This document shows, piece by piece, positions 11,278 through 23,669 of a stretch of DNA of 64,000 nucleotides. The stretch is from positions 11,063,479 through 11,127,478 of the forward strand of contig NC_089278.1 of the NCBI RefSeq assembly GCF_963678975.1, given 5' to 3'. Positions within the stretch are counted from its first letter, which is position 1. Every line of letters starts with the position of its first letter. Under the pieces are notes generated by a model that saw only the letters and a list, made by a program, of their open reading frames with translations, was not told where the DNA came from and made no database searches. The position numbers and the translations under genes were made by a program. This stretch comes from Dysidea avara (lineage: Eukaryota > Porifera > Demospongiae > Dictyoceratida > Dysideidae).

Positions 11278-11412
11278 ATGGGACACATCTTGATACGCCA
11301 CCTTAATGAGAACTGTATTCTACGTGAATACTGTACAGATGTGCAGAAATTCCTGTGCACAAGGCCACCAACATTACACACAATTGAGGAAATTATGTAT
11401 GCACATCAGTAG
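11278..11412 (+). pseudogene. C-terminal codons of a Helitron-borne protein
   Basis: A 45-codon frame including its stop (MGHILIRHLNENCILREYC, then TDVQKFLCTRPPTLHTIEE) is conserved in Helitron copy 2 with H/N as the only change I noticed. Upstream the two copies differ by one base, so the frame is open further in copy 2 (to 43261) and closed by TAA in copy 1. It lies about 125 bp from the Helitron 3' end, where the end of a Helitron gene would fall. The function is not recognised. Confidence 0.5.
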
Positions 11413-11537
11413 CTATGCGTAATCATGTCTTTGTTGATATGTAATGATGTGAAGTAATGTTCAAATTTAAGTGTATTCACACAATAGGACATAACAATTG
11501 ACTTAGTATCACGCGCATTTTGCACGGGTACCACTAG

Positions 11538-14450
11538 TGATATATATTTACACATCTTATCAACACAGTAAACCTCCCATTGTTCTGCTATTGAGTAAAG
11601 TGTTACTTGCAGCATTTAGATAGCTTTGGTAAACCTACGTCACCAATGTAACATCTTCATTAACACGTGCTATCACCCCATGCAGGAAAAGTTATGTGTT
11701 TTATTGCGTCATTATTTTGTAGCACTTCCTGGTCTTTGAGTTGTTAGCTCTGAATATGTTAATGAATTACAAATTCAACTACTGTAACATCAACTCGTTC
11801 ATAAGACAAGTACCCTTGTAAAAAAAGCAGTACTTTTGCTCTTCTGCACATAAAATGTATTTTTGCTTTCAAGTATGTGTATATCTATTTTGTGATACTT
11901 AGCTTTTTTTAATTTGCTTAACATATCGGTGTGAAATGTGTTGTTATAGATGAGTGATGAACTTTCCCGATGTTAATGTAGTAATGTTCATTCACATACA
12001 TCCAACAAGACCAATATTTAATTTTTACAGGTCTTTCACACTATTTCCAAGTCCATGATCCACTTAGCCACTATTCCGTGTTTGTCTGGTGATATGACTC
12101 AGCAGATTCCTCTACATAGTTCATACTAAGTATTTGCCACTATTCCCTGTTTGTCTGTGGATTAGGGACCAGTCTATTTTGCTTTTTTCTACCTATTTTT
12201 CTTTCCAGCAATTCTTTTATTTTTCACCTATTATGCTCCATATTTTGCTCAAGAAATATAAATATTGCTCAGCACTGATCTTTGCTAATTGAATATTTCC
12301 AATTGCAAAGTTAGTTTCACCTTAAAGTGACTGTTCTATTAGAGTATTTCAATCAGCCTTTACTTCTAACATGTAAAGCAAGAAGCTAGGTGATATTGAT
12401 TAACATGTGTGACTGTTTTATTAGGGTATCTCGATTGTTACTTGTTGTTCCTGTAACAATTAGATATGCATTGTCGATATTTTAGCGCGTCTGACTGTTC
12501 TATTTGAGTATCTCTATCTTTTGTTCTAAATTATGCCAGTTCTAAATTATGCCAACATTTTGCTCATTGCTTTTACCTACCCATTTTGCCAAAAATTTTG
12601 CTGTCGAAATCGACAGGTTCCAACTGGGGATATGACTCAGCAGATGTATTAATACACACCTACTGTGTATAGGGCTGTCTAACTTGTGTGGTCAGGACTA
12701 CAGTGAGTTCTAAATTGTTTTTGTGGAAATGTATTAGGTGTTCTGTAAACATACAGAGACAATAGAACATGTACCACACATATATACCTGCTTTATGTAG
12801 TAATACCCACTGTTAGTCCTAACTACCTACCAAAATACATATTAGAGGAATTAACACCTATGGGTGGAAATGTTACAAAAACTTTAGAGTACCATTACAA
12901 AAATAAGTGTGAAACGACATTTCATGCAAGTAGTACGTAGTAGAATAAAACAAACCACTAAACAGGTTTAGTTGGCTGGGCCAGCCTTAGAGATTTTGAA
13001 ACCCCAGGTTATTTAAACTGTGCCCCCCCTTACCCCAGTGTAAGTGTTCTTAACCACATTCCTACAAAACATCGTTTCACCCACATTGGGCTATACATTT
13101 GTATGCTTGTTGTGTAAAGAATATCGTACGCATGGGATTTGATGTGACACTAGCTAGTCTATAGCTGCCATCTACGTCTATGGATACTGCTATTTCTCCA
13201 GTGTATACAAACCACACTAAAATGTGATTATGGCAGAAGAAAAAGTATGAGATATACCTAGTGTTATATATATTGAGTTGGTAATTAAAGCACTAAAGTG
13301 CTGCTTTGAGAGCTTTTGCGGGCCACCTTAGATCTGGTGCCTTAGGCATTTGCCTGCCATGCCTACTCTTCAGGCCAGACAATAGAGGTGCCAAGATTAT
13401 AGAGGTTAGGACATGGGAGGTTAGACTATATGCTGAAACATTTCTTGTAAACAGATCATTGTGACCTCAAATCATTTCAATTAAGAGGCTCAATTAAACA
13501 GTGTGAATTTTTTTAGACCAAATGTCAATAACTGTACCATGAGAAATATGCCCTGGGTTGTGCTTGTTGATGGTGTTTATAACATCCTGAGGCTTCATGT
13601 AAATTGATAACAATATTCATTTAGACATTTGTCTAATACATAAACACACCCTGAACTGGTGTTATTGGTGTTTATCTTTTGTTCAAAAAAAAAAAAATTC
13701 AAAACATGCCAAGAAGTCACCTATTGTTCAACATTTGTAATTTTTGGTGGTATCCTTGAAATTGACATACATAGAAGTGTTATGAAAAGAACCCATCACA
13801 TAACTACACCAGTTTATTTGCATTAAACAACAAGGCATTTACATCATGTCTGGACAGTACACAACAGCCCAGTACACTATGGATATTGTAAATCTATGGA
13901 GATTTGAACAACCATCCATTTACAGTGTTGGCTACACAATACATTTACTCCGTAACATGTTCCACTGCTAATATGCCATGAAGCTACTGAGATGATTTGA
14001 GTTCTATTACTCATTTGTAGTATCAAATCAGTGATGAACATCAGGAAAATTCATTACTGATTTGATTTATTTGAACTGATACTAGGCATGTGATTGGTGA
14101 AATGTGTTATAAAATAATAGTAATTTGATGTTTGTACTATATATGCACAATACTGAGCCCATATGTGCGATCCCAGCCTGTTGCTGCATCTACTGGTGAT
14201 GGTAGTAGTTCTGAGAGACATGTATTTGAAAATCTATACCAGTTTCTTTTTTTTTTTAATTAACTTCCTTTGTGCATCAGGAATTTATTACTTCTTTTGT
14301 ACAAACCCCAGCCACAGTTGCCTCAGATACCTCAGATAAAATTCCAATGGGATAGGTAATATATATGCAAATTACTGAATACACATACGTGCTACTACAG
14401 GATGTAACAACATGGTGTTCTAAACCCCTCAGATAGTGCTATACATCAAG
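11538..14450. other. Non-coding, with dispersed 20-bp motif copies
   Basis: No gene recognised. Variants of GACTGTTCTATTAGAGTATC occur at about 12331, 12411 and 12492. GATATGACTCAGCAGA occurs twice (12090 and 12630 regions), and ATTATGCTCC-type words occur near 12230. A poly(A) run lies at 13685-13697. Confidence 0.4.
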
Positions 14451-14457
14451 CCATTAA

Positions 14458-14486
14458 TGTGTGTGTGTGTGTGCGTGTTTGTGTGT

Positions 14487-14536
<50 letters not shown>
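14458..14536. repeat. Palindromic microsatellite (TG)n-(CA)n
   Basis: A (TG)n tract with a few interruptions switches at about 14488 to a pure (CA)n tract. The two arms are complementary, so the site could extrude as a hairpin or cruciform. Confidence 0.9.
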
Positions 14537-14538
<2 letters not shown>

Positions 14539-14544
14539 GAAAGT

Positions 14545-14747
14545 TGGACAGCATTGGCAATCCAACCTTCTAAGTAAGATGTGTACAAGTCGTGTGTGTA
14601 TATATGTGTTTGTGTGAGTAGCTATAAGTATCATGTGTGCTTACTTATGTGTGTCCCAGTGCTGGTTCACTGGACCGCTAATTTTTATAGTAGTACAATT
14701 GCCAAACATCAAGGCTTTGCTTTGATGTTCTTTGCTTTGATGTTTGA

Positions 14748-14821
<74 letters not shown>

Positions 14822-14835
14822 TGAGTGTGTGAGTG
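14545..14835 (+). repeat. Dispersed repeat ending in (TG)n, copy 1
   Basis: A ~200-bp block (GGCAATCCAACCTTCTAAGT, GTGCTGGTTCACTGGA, CAAGGCTTTGCTTTGAT) runs into a long (TG)n tract at 14751-14819, then GAGTGAG and AGAGAG. The same block followed by the same microsatellite occurs at 36160-36475, so the microsatellite belongs to the repeat. Open frames across it are simple-sequence artefacts. Confidence 0.85.
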
Positions 14836-14839
14836 AGGA

Positions 14840-15904
14840 GAGAGATAGACAGAGAGAGTACTGAAAGATTGTGGAGAGAATACCATGAATTTAAACATAT
14901 ATACTACTAAGTGTAAAAGTTACATATCTTTCTATTGTATGCTAGTCTAAAATGTATAACATGTCAATAGTTATTGCTCAAATCATTTTTTTTCTCAATG
15001 GAATATCGATTACCTTCCGGATTGGCTATTACCGCTAGGAAAGGGTCTAAAAGTGACATTATCCTAGTAAACCTGTTTAGGCTAGCATCAAATACACAGT
15101 TGGCTGGGCATGGAGTAAATGAGCGGTGGTAAACTTTCAGAGGCAATATCTACATGATGGTGTGATGTTTTATTTTAGCTAATTTAAGAGTGGTATACAG
15201 TACTAGTGCAATGGGGAAAAATTAGCAATGGTCCCTGTGAATTCAGTGATGCAAACCACCATTCTTAAGTGCAATTAAACTGAAAGTCAAAATTAAATGC
15301 AATTCTACTGAAGTGCACTCTTCGGCCACACTTTGTGAGTCTGGCCTAGACAAGCTACAAATTGAATGTGGCAGATGGGTGCCTTGCTATTATAGAGCTG
15401 AACATGCCCTGGTTTGGAGTACATGACCCTGGGGTTGAGGGAAATGACACTGATGAAATACTAGCGCCTCATGTACAGACTGGGCAGAGCTAATTGATGG
15501 GATAGTATTTCTGGGCGGGATACAGCCATGTCTACGATTCGTCGTTAGGTCTAGAGAACCTCCCTCCACTGCCAGGGTCGAAAATGGCAACACCCCATCC
15601 TCTATTAGATTAAATGACCCATTCTCTCTGGGAAATGCATTGTTCTGTCTAAGCTATATATGAGATAGACATCTGAATGGTCAACATGGAAATAGAATAG
15701 ATTATAGTTATAGAAATCAACAGCTATAGCTAGCTACTAACTGATATAACATTGTTATATTTGCTACACAGCTAGCTTATTTAATGAACTATCAATGGTG
15801 ATGTGTCAACCATCAAGTAGCTGGAATAGTCATTTGTTGTCTGTGTACAAATCATTTCACAATGCAATGGTTGATTAATCATCTCACAATACACTGCATT
15901 GTCA
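14840..15904. other. No recognisable gene
   Basis: Short open frames only, for example on the minus strand at 15390-15593, with no recognised motif. Confidence 0.4.
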
Positions 15905-16835
15905 ACCTTGATACTCTTAACTTGTTGAAATGCGTATGCACTTTGCGGTTAGTGCTGTATAGCACAAAAACAAAGGTGGAGTTAATCCTTTAAAAGACAA
16001 TTTTTTGTGCATTCCTGTAATGTATATTGTTAATAGCAAGGTGCAGGATCACTTAGAACTCCTAACTGCAGTGCTCAATAAAGTCAACAATCTAATATTA
16101 TGATAGGAAAAAGATATATTATGTCACTCCAGTTTCCAGTCCAGTTGTCTTGCCCATTGTAAAAACCCACAGTTGCTAATACGAAACAAGTTTATAGAGA
16201 CTACTTTTAAAATACGTTCCCTTTGCTCTGGCCTCATGATAGCGGTAACAGGAGCCACAATATCTAGCACTAAGATCATAAATAAACTAAAAACTGGCTG
16301 CCATGACATTGTTCAATGGGACTGGTCTGGCCATTACACTGTCTGTATGCTGTGTAAAATTCCCAACAATGGCCATTCTGGAATGTTTAATGTTCATTAA
16401 TGCATAAATGATACTGTTATACTGAGTTTAAACTTGTGAAGAATACATGAGCAAGTATGCAGTTTGATCATGTGAAAGGTTATTTTTAATTGTTAATTTA
16501 TTTTTAAAGAACAACAGACTTGGGAAATAATTTTCGAAAAGAAGAGTAGGGAATCTTCGAAAGATCAGAAAACAAAACCCCTTATAAAATAACCAGCTAG
16601 CTATACAGTAGTCAGTCATGTCATAGTGAATTGTTATTTTGAATATACATCTAGCAAATTCCGTGCATTTTTGCCTGTGTGCTGTATGTGGTTTGTAAGC
16701 TTATTGTTTATATTTAAGTTATGGTGCTGCGGTTTTATGAAATCAGAAGTCGGCCTCATAAAGGCGATGGAACTTGGGAGGAAGAAAGAGAAGGGGATGA
16801 TGAAACAGAGGTATGGCCTGCAGCATGTAAACAGC
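15905..16835. mobile_element. Unnamed ~930-bp repeat, copy A
   Basis: Read in reverse complement, most of 23670-24610 matches this block. Shared landmarks are CTTGTTGAAATGCGTATGCA, TTGTTAATAGCAAGGTGCAG, AATACGTTCCCTTTGCTCTG, ATGATAGCGGTAACAGGAGC and TTGGGAGGAAGAAAGAGAAG. Homology ends near GCCTGCAGCA (about 16815-16833). I see no terminal repeats, target duplication or known protein. Both strands carry open frames over the conserved centre (16124-16400), so a decayed exon cannot be excluded. Confidence 0.65.
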
Positions 16836-17155
16836 CCTATGTGAAATGCTGCAACAATGACACAAGCAGATAAAAATATCAAGGAACAAGAATTTGACAT
16901 CAATAGAAATAAGTATGTTGCAGGCCATTAACACGAAGATAAATCCTATATACCTGGATACCTTCAATATAGAGATCAATGTTTTATGTACTTCCCGCAT
17001 AAGGTATTTATAACATTTCTACAGAAAACAGATACTAAAGTTAAGTTGCTTGTGAACATAGCATCTTTAAATCAGCACGGGGTCAATTTGATAAACGCAA
17101 GTCACACTCATTGTGTGTTCTCTACTGAATTGCTTAATTTTTAAAGGTTACTCAC

Positions 17156-17461
17156 AGTGAATTGAGAAAAGGCTTATACAAGGATAATTTCAGTGGTGCA
17201 TTAAAACAGCAACTTACATCAACCATTTTTGACAATGAAAGCGAGTTGGCACTGAATAACATATGCGAAGAATTTACTTGGAAACTTTGCAATGCAAGGA
17301 TTCAGGAATTTATATCAGCCACAGAACAGGGATTCGCAGCCAAGAAAAGCGTATCATCAACTGTCGATACAGTGTACATACGTACTACATTATTAAGTAA
17401 CCATGTAAAACTCGTGATATTTATCCCAAATTTTACTGCTACCCATGCTATTCCCAGTTAA
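17156..17461 (+). pseudogene. Fragment of an uncharacterised repeat-borne protein
   Basis: The frame reads ELRKGLYKDNFSGALKQQLT and later WKLCNARIQEFISATEQ, then LLSNHVKL. I recall the pattern LRK.LY...FS.ALK....L, followed by KLCN.RIQEF, from multi-copy hypothetical proteins of invertebrate genomes. The function is unknown to me. It is flanked by non-coding sequence and no neighbouring exon is recognised, so I treat it as an isolated fragment. Confidence 0.4.
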
Positions 17462-18356
17462 TACCATATTCGCTGCATATATGCATGCTGTGCATTAGCG
17501 TTGCCATGTACGCAATATATCACTATGTACTAAACACGTGTCGACACTAATTGGCGCTACATTATTAATAAAAAAAATTTGTATGTAAGCTTTTATGTCA
17601 TTAAAGGTTCATAAGCCCAAATAATAATACAAGAGTTATAATGGATGTATTGTCATTCCAAAGTTATCTTGGTGACATATCTTCTTTTTCAGGGGGATTT
17701 CAAGGTAACTAAGTGTCTGATCACGATATCCAGCCCCACTGTGATGTACAGCAGCAAACTGTTTCACTAGGTGTGCACATCAAGAAGTAGCATAGTTGCT
17801 GGCGTCAAGTTTTCCACCTGCGTTGTGCTTCAATGGATGTACAAGATATCCTCAGTGGAGAAACAAAGTACTCTGGATATTTCTCAAGAAAATACTTACA
17901 AAAAGCTTGTAATCCATAAAAGTCTGTACGTAGCAAATCCCATGCTGGTAAAATCAAAGAATAAAATTACATTAATTAACTATCTCTGCCATGATATAAA
18001 GACCTTTTGTGTACTAGATGTATGGGCAAAATCTTTATCTAGACAATAAATAATTATTTAAGGCATGTTGAAAGTGCAGTCAACAACTAATATACTACCT
18101 TCAGAAAGCAGTGTTGAAATCCATGTTGTAAAATACTTATAGCCTTGAGAAATGTTCTGTAAAATAGTGGAATCCATGGAACAAATTTTGTAATGACAAA
18201 ATCCCTTCTCAAATATTAGGCTACAAGACTAAAGGTATTTATGGGCTTCAATGGCAGAAACAAATTTGGGCGGAGGTGGTTCTTGATTAATATAGGAGTA
18301 TACTTACTCCTGCTGCATAAACAAAATTTTAACTTTAAATAATTGTATTGATAAAT

Positions 18357-19860
18357 TTAACAAATCTGCATGATTTTGGCCGGCGAAACATCTAGCATTG
18401 TCCAAGAGTCCCTTAGTACATGTACTTCTTTAAGACGCAGAACTATGCGGGTCTGTTGTTGTCTGGCTCTACCATCCTCTCGTTTATACATATCCACAAT
18501 GGTGATCCAATTAAAAGAACTGTACTTTTCCACGTCGAAAAATCTTAGTACCTCCAAACTTCGACGAAAATAGAACATTAATCATATTCTTGAGCTTTTA
18601 AATGTTTATTAAAAAAGTGGTACTAAAAATACACAGTTGTTTACCAGGTGTGTTGGACATACCAACCAGAAAAATTAAGTTTGGAGGACTCAACCAAGGC
18701 TCAATTTCAAACTTTTCTGTGAAGTCAGCTTGAAGAGAATATGCACCATGCTGTCCTTGAGCAGCCTTGATGGTTGTAAGATTTACAGCACAACCATCAC
18801 ATACTAACAAACTAGTCTTCAAAACATAATGTTGGAATAATTCGATGGTCTCAAGCACACGTCAAAACAAATTTGAATCAGCACAAGTAAAATACCGACC
18901 AACAGTCATAAGTACTTGTCACATCACGAAAAAAAAAATTGAAGCATTTACATAAGATGTCTGTGCTAAAACTTTGGTGCCTGCATTACCTGGGAAACAT
19001 CAGTAAGTGACATCAGATCTTTATTGGTCATTGCTAGTCTAGACAATGTGTTTTTTCGTGAATTCCACATTAGTTGGCATGCCACTTTGACCTCACATCA
19101 AACACCAGCAAACAATCTGACTTAGGGAGATGTTTGCCTTGCTTTTCACACTCAGCTTTGAACAAGACGTACTTAGCAACCTGTTAAGATATGGAATTGC
19201 TACTGGCACCTGGCTAATGCAAAAATGTACCAGTGTATGGTTGCAATAATGACATAGAAGGCAGCTACAAAATATATAAGCTCTTAAGTGTTCATAAGCT
19301 GCGACACTTCTTGTAAAAATAGCAAAAGCTATAAAATAAAGACCACATATGAACTCAACATTGACATACTGCAATAGCCTTACCAATCCGGTTAGTGATC
19401 ATAATCCATCAATTGTTTCGTTTGCCAGTGATTAAGAAAATACAAATTGCATTATTTTTTTTCGCATTTACTATCTATTCCCTACCATTCCTTGATTGAT
19501 TTTCCTTAAATTGTTCCAGCTGATTCCTCTTATCTGTAGTCCATATCTCCCATAATTTCTCACTAACACCATGGGCTTCTCCTTCCTCAAATATATGCTG
19601 TTATTCATCAACAGCAACACCATCAACAGTACTCATCACATCAAACATCTGTGTGTGTTGATGATCTGACAAAGTTATCTCGGTACTTTCATATTTGTCA
19701 AGATTCCTCTTATGAATACCTCATTCCATTGAAGCATTTTCTCCTCTTCAATTGAATTCTTTGGGACATATACGATAATCTAGCTTTTGAAGAGGAAGCT
19801 TGCCTTTTGATCTTCCTTGCTGGACTCTCACATCTTGTGCATTGTAATTGACTGTCTAGA
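18357..19860 (-). pseudogene. P-like/THAP9-like transposase remnant
   Basis: Three conserved pieces lie in order on the minus strand. The N-terminal piece (about 19700-19860) has a Cys/Arg/Lys-rich stretch with KIKRQASSSKARLSYMSP, like the linker following a THAP domain. The middle (18598-18858) reads VCDGCAVNLTTIKAAQGQ, then GAYSL and a region that in relatives leads to a CPSHQLKN-type box, here frameshifted and lost. The C-terminal piece (18357-18578) reads FNWITIVDMYKRE, VHVLRDSWTMLDVSPAKIMQ. I read this as an RNase H-fold transposase related to P elements; the DGCAVN segment resembles the first catalytic Asp region. No THAP domain was found upstream. Frameshifts make it inactive. The exact superfamily is uncertain. 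Confidence 0.5.
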
Positions 19861-20209
19861 TGAGAGATAATCTCTTTCAAGCTGAGCAGACAACTTCAGC
19901 TTTACAACTCCAGCTTTACATTTGTCTGCAACTGGGGCATTGAATAGCAAACTTACAAATAATTGAATAGCAATAACTATACAGCTAACCTTCAATACGT
20001 CAGGTACATGATTCAGTATCAGTTGCACTGTTACTTCAACTAATGTGCACTACTTTATTAATGCGCCATTCGTTACTTATGAGATGCATCGTGTTCACTA
20101 TGAGTAGTGCAAAGTAGAAGAGTTAAGTTTATGACGTTTGGCGAGTTCCTTCTGGCTAAAGGAATACACAATAGCATAGTTACAGAGGTTGTGGATAACT
20201 GCATCGACG

Positions 20210-20525
20210 GTGAACTTTTCGTTGGGCTTGAAGAAGAGGATCTGAAGGAGATAGTGTGAACATGCGTGTGTGCGTGTACCGTAGGTTCGATCCCTGGCCA
20301 AGACTCTTTGGTGTTGTTCCTTAAACAAGAAACTACTCACATTACTCCAGTCTATACTTATTGGTTATATTGGGACCTCCATGATGTTAACTATGGAAGC
20401 AGCTCACCCAGCTGTAACATCAATTGTACCTAGTAAATAACTTCGGAAGCAATGTCAAACTCCTGTCCATGTCTCGCTATATAATAGGTGAGGTCCAGGA
20501 TGGACTTTGGGTGCACAGACCATCA
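20210..20525 (+). mobile_element. tRNA-derived SINE with shared core, copy 2
   Basis: A B box GGTTCGATCCC lies at 20284-20294. It is followed by a linker (AACAAGAAACTACTCACATT) and the core shared with 8.5 kb and 36.6 kb: CACCCAGCTGTAACATCAAT, TGTACCTAGT, GGAAGCAATGTCAAACTCCT and a GGATGGACTTTGGGTGC tail. The A box is not convincing. Order and content fit a tRNA-head, core-tail SINE transcribed by RNA polymerase III. Confidence 0.65.
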
Positions 20526-20719
20526 CACTGGGGCATGTACAGCCACACCATTACCCAGATCTGTGTGTCAGTATAACAAAGTTTATTAGATTATATTGAC
20601 ATAACAAATGTGTTACTTTGACAAAGGATTTTGTTAATTTTAACATCTCAGTTGCTTTTTGTTGCTCTAACATATATGTTGGTTGGTTTAACATAGATTT
20701 GTCACAGTAACATGCTGTT

Positions 20720-20860
20720 AATTTAGCAATTTGTTAGTGTTACAAATTTTGTCAATTTAACAATTTCGTTTTTACAGTATGGAAGTATCTGCTATGGATA
20801 TATACAGTACCATTGGAAGTATCTTATCTAAACTTCCCTCTGGTGACTGGTGATGACTGA
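20720..20860 (+). repeat. ~140-bp direct repeat, left copy
   Basis: Contains AACAATTTCG, GGAAGTATCTGCTATGGATA, CAGTACCATTGGAAGTATCT and CTGGTGACTGGTGA. It is repeated in the same orientation at 21718-21850, about 970 bp downstream, with few differences. A minisatellite of TGACTGGTGA-like units follows it (20838-20905). Confidence 0.75.
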
Positions 20861-21419
20861 TGACTGGTGACAGATGATGACCGCTGTTGACTGGTGACTG
20901 ATGACGTGTGCGTGTGGTCTGTATCAGAGTGTATTAGAAAAGTGTATATAAGTGTTCTGTATTAGAAAAGTGTTATATGTTTTTTAATTCTTGATTAATA
21001 TTATAAGAGTTAGAGTGCGCTGCAACATTTATCATGAATTTATAGCAAGAATATAATTATGTAGACTATACATAGCTAAGATGGACACTGCTATGGTTAA
21101 TATGCTGGTGTGCATGCATGTACCCAAGGTTGTCATGTGCTATGACACGGACACACACACATATATACCATGAAAAAACACATAGAGGCTATGGCTAAGT
21201 CAGACAGTACATGACACATCTCATACTATGCCATACTATGAGGATACACCAAGTGTATACTCATGTGCACAGACGAGTGTTTTATTATTGTTAATCTCTA
21301 TAATATACACATTATATATTGTGGGTGAACATGAATTGATCATTTCAAGTAGGTGCCAAAGACATACAGCCAATGTGTACTTCATGACTCCATTTATAAG
21401 ACCATCTCATGACATCATA

Positions 21420-21600
21420 TTTAGTAGAGTGTAACTACAGCAACAGTACAGTAGAGGGTAACTACAGTAACAGTGGAGGATCATGTATACAGCCAACAGA
21501 GGAAGAAACTAACTACAGTCAACACATCAGTGTAACTATAATCAACTACAACTATAGTTAGTTACAACTATAGTCAACAGGATAACTATCAACTATAATA
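21420..21600. repeat. AACTATAGTT-rich palindromic simple sequence
   Basis: Repeats of GTAACTACAG and of self-complementary AACTATAGTT-type words fill this stretch. It lies between the two direct-repeat copies. Confidence 0.6.
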
Positions 21601-21717
21601 ATAAAGCACTCTAGTCTGGTCAACTATTTAAGATTTCAGTGTTTGGACTACAGTAGACATTGTGACTCCTGTCAGCACTATCATGAGGTCAGAGTAAACT
21701 TGAAAGGTAATGTATTT

Positions 21718-21850
21718 TAACAATTTGTTAGTGTAACAATAATTTTGCCAATTTAACAAATTCGTTTATACAGTGTGGAAGTATCTGCTATGGATATATA
21801 CAGTACCATTGGAAGTATCTTGACTAAACTTCCCACTGGTGACTGGTGAA
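21718..21850 (+). repeat. ~140-bp direct repeat, right copy
   Basis: Matches 20720-20860 in the same orientation. The pair could be solo ends of a small LTR-type element or a simple segmental duplication. No primer-binding site or polypurine tract was identified, so no mobile-element call is made. Confidence 0.7.
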
Positions 21851-21887
21851 GTTTCTATACATGTGTTCCAAAAATATCATATCGTAC

Positions 21888-22104
21888 ACCGTACGCAAAG
21901 AAATTTTGACAATAAAATAATTAAACCAATTTGACGAATCAGTTTAATTCGTCATATTTAAATTCATCAAATGTTTATAAGCGCCCTTAAAAGTACAGGT
22001 TTTGCTTACAATTTCTTCATTTTCGTTAACATTTTATTTGTAAAATCTTCTGAAGTCTGAATTCGTCAAATTTTTTTGATGTCAAAATTTCCTTCTGTAT
22101 GGTA
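21888..22104. mobile_element. MITE with AAATTTTGAC inverted termini
   Basis: The left end has GAAATTTTGACAATAAAA and then AATTTGACGAAT. Read on the minus strand, the right end has GGAAATTTTGACATCAAAA and then AAATTTGACGAATT. The inverted repeats extend for roughly 40 imperfect bases. The interior has further AATTCGTCA words and no coding. The target duplication is unclear. Confidence 0.75.
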
Positions 22105-23669
22105 CTGTATGATAGTACTGTACAGTAGGAAAATGAATGTGTGGGCATGGTCCACAAAATAACATTTACCATATAATCTTCAAAAGTCTTTTATAGTCAT
22201 TGGTCGTGTATAAACAAGCTCATTAATTACAAACTGTAGAGAAACATCGCCACAAACTCCTTATAATGTCTAGTTGGAGTGCAGATTTAGTGTCGAGTGG
22301 ATTGATTACAGAGGTAATTCTCAAAATGGTCTTCGATTTAACGTTATATGATGGGTGAAAAATAAATACAAAATTTCACAAATGTCCAAGTTGGCCTTAA
22401 AAATACTATGTATTCTTACAGTCCATTGTGTTGTAATATACACAATAATGTAGCCTATCCATGTATAAGTAAATATCTGTTATGGTTTGAAGGGACCACT
22501 CAGCATCTCCTGCCACATTTATTAATTCTTCCACCTGGAATGATCTTGACCAGCTACAGCCACCACTAACACCTACAAACAGAGAACTTAATGTTTTTGA
22601 AGATCAGCAGATCAATCCACAAGGCTATTTCCATATACTGGTGAAACATAAGCTTAATACCTTCCTTCTTAAACTGCAGTCATGTCAATATATATGTCAT
22701 GTAATTGTGTGAGTGTGATTGGCTTAGAAAAACAAACACAGATCAAAAGTTATTGACCCCCAGCAGTTTATAATTGTGTCGTCAGATTATACGCAAATAT
22801 ACACTGATGACACAATACGTACATAGCAATATTACCGCATTTACATATGTATGTGGATTTTGCAGTGAAAGAAACAAGTAGGGTAAGCACAGGTGAATTA
22901 GATGAACAGGTAACTACACAAACTCACTATACGTACTCTTTCTACTAATAATTTGGTATTAAAGAAGCTACAAGGTCAGCTTGTATTGGAATCCATGAAG
23001 TATGTTGCGGTCACATAAGTATATAACACTTACCAGTCACTGCAGAAATAATCACAAGATTTATTGATGCATCAGCAGTATAAGTAAGAGGCAAATGTAC
23101 GGTGACTATTGGGCCAAATTGTTAATGCTACACAAAAACTAGTGGCATTGAAGATAGTCATTTTTTAACCTTTGAGCTTACTACAAACCAATTACCACAT
23201 TGAAACAACACACAAAGGCTTTTCAGTATACAGTTTGATGAAACTTTTTGATATTAGAATTACTCTACTTGAGCAGGGTTTGGTAAATAATATTTTGGTG
23301 AATACTTGTGTCACACTGCATTAATTCTCTCTATGCAGTTAGAGCTAAAAAAAATTATTGTTTCGTATGGTATTACTTATGACTATCTACTGGAGCAGTG
23401 AGTTGTGAATTAATGTTGAAGCTAACACAAAGGGAATGAATAAATTGTAAGTCACTGCATGAATCCTTTAGATGAGTGTTAAAAACAAAACTATTGAAAG
23501 AACACATACCTTTATAGAAAAATGATTTGGAGATTACAAATCAGTTCCCAAAACAATGATGTACTGTCATGGTTTCTAGAGGAGGAACAATTTAACATTA
23601 CGTAATGTAGCAGTGTTCTAGCTGTCATTATATCACTATGAGGTCTTAAAGTTACTACTGTTTATTTGC
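22105..23669. other. No recognisable gene
   Basis: Contains one tempting start, ATGTCTAGTTGG at 22266, reading MSSWSADLVSSGLITE up to a GAG/GTAATT donor-like site. No second exon was found. Confidence 0.35.

Larger units (their letters stand above)
9712..11537 (+). mobile_element. Non-autonomous Helitron, copy 1 (complete)
   Basis: The element starts TCTATATAATAATTC and ends GCACGGGTACCACTAG, with a preceding A (9711) and a following T (11538). These are the Helitron signatures: 5' TC, 3' CTAG, insertion between A and T, no inverted repeats and no target duplication. Just before the 3' end, CACGCGCATTTTGCACGGG can fold into a short hairpin (5 of 7 pairs), as expected of a Helitron terminator. 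An almost identical copy lies inverted at 42951-44787, with matching ends. The body holds a TATA-box region, a GC-rich palindrome and the last ~45 codons of a protein, but no Rep or helicase. I infer a deletion derivative of an OTU/helicase Helitron like the remnant at 31-33 kb. Confidence 0.9.

Noticed and set aside
22266..22313. Possible first exon reading MSSWSADLVSSGLITE up to a GT donor
   Set aside because: No downstream exon, no known motif; chance occurrence cannot be excluded.
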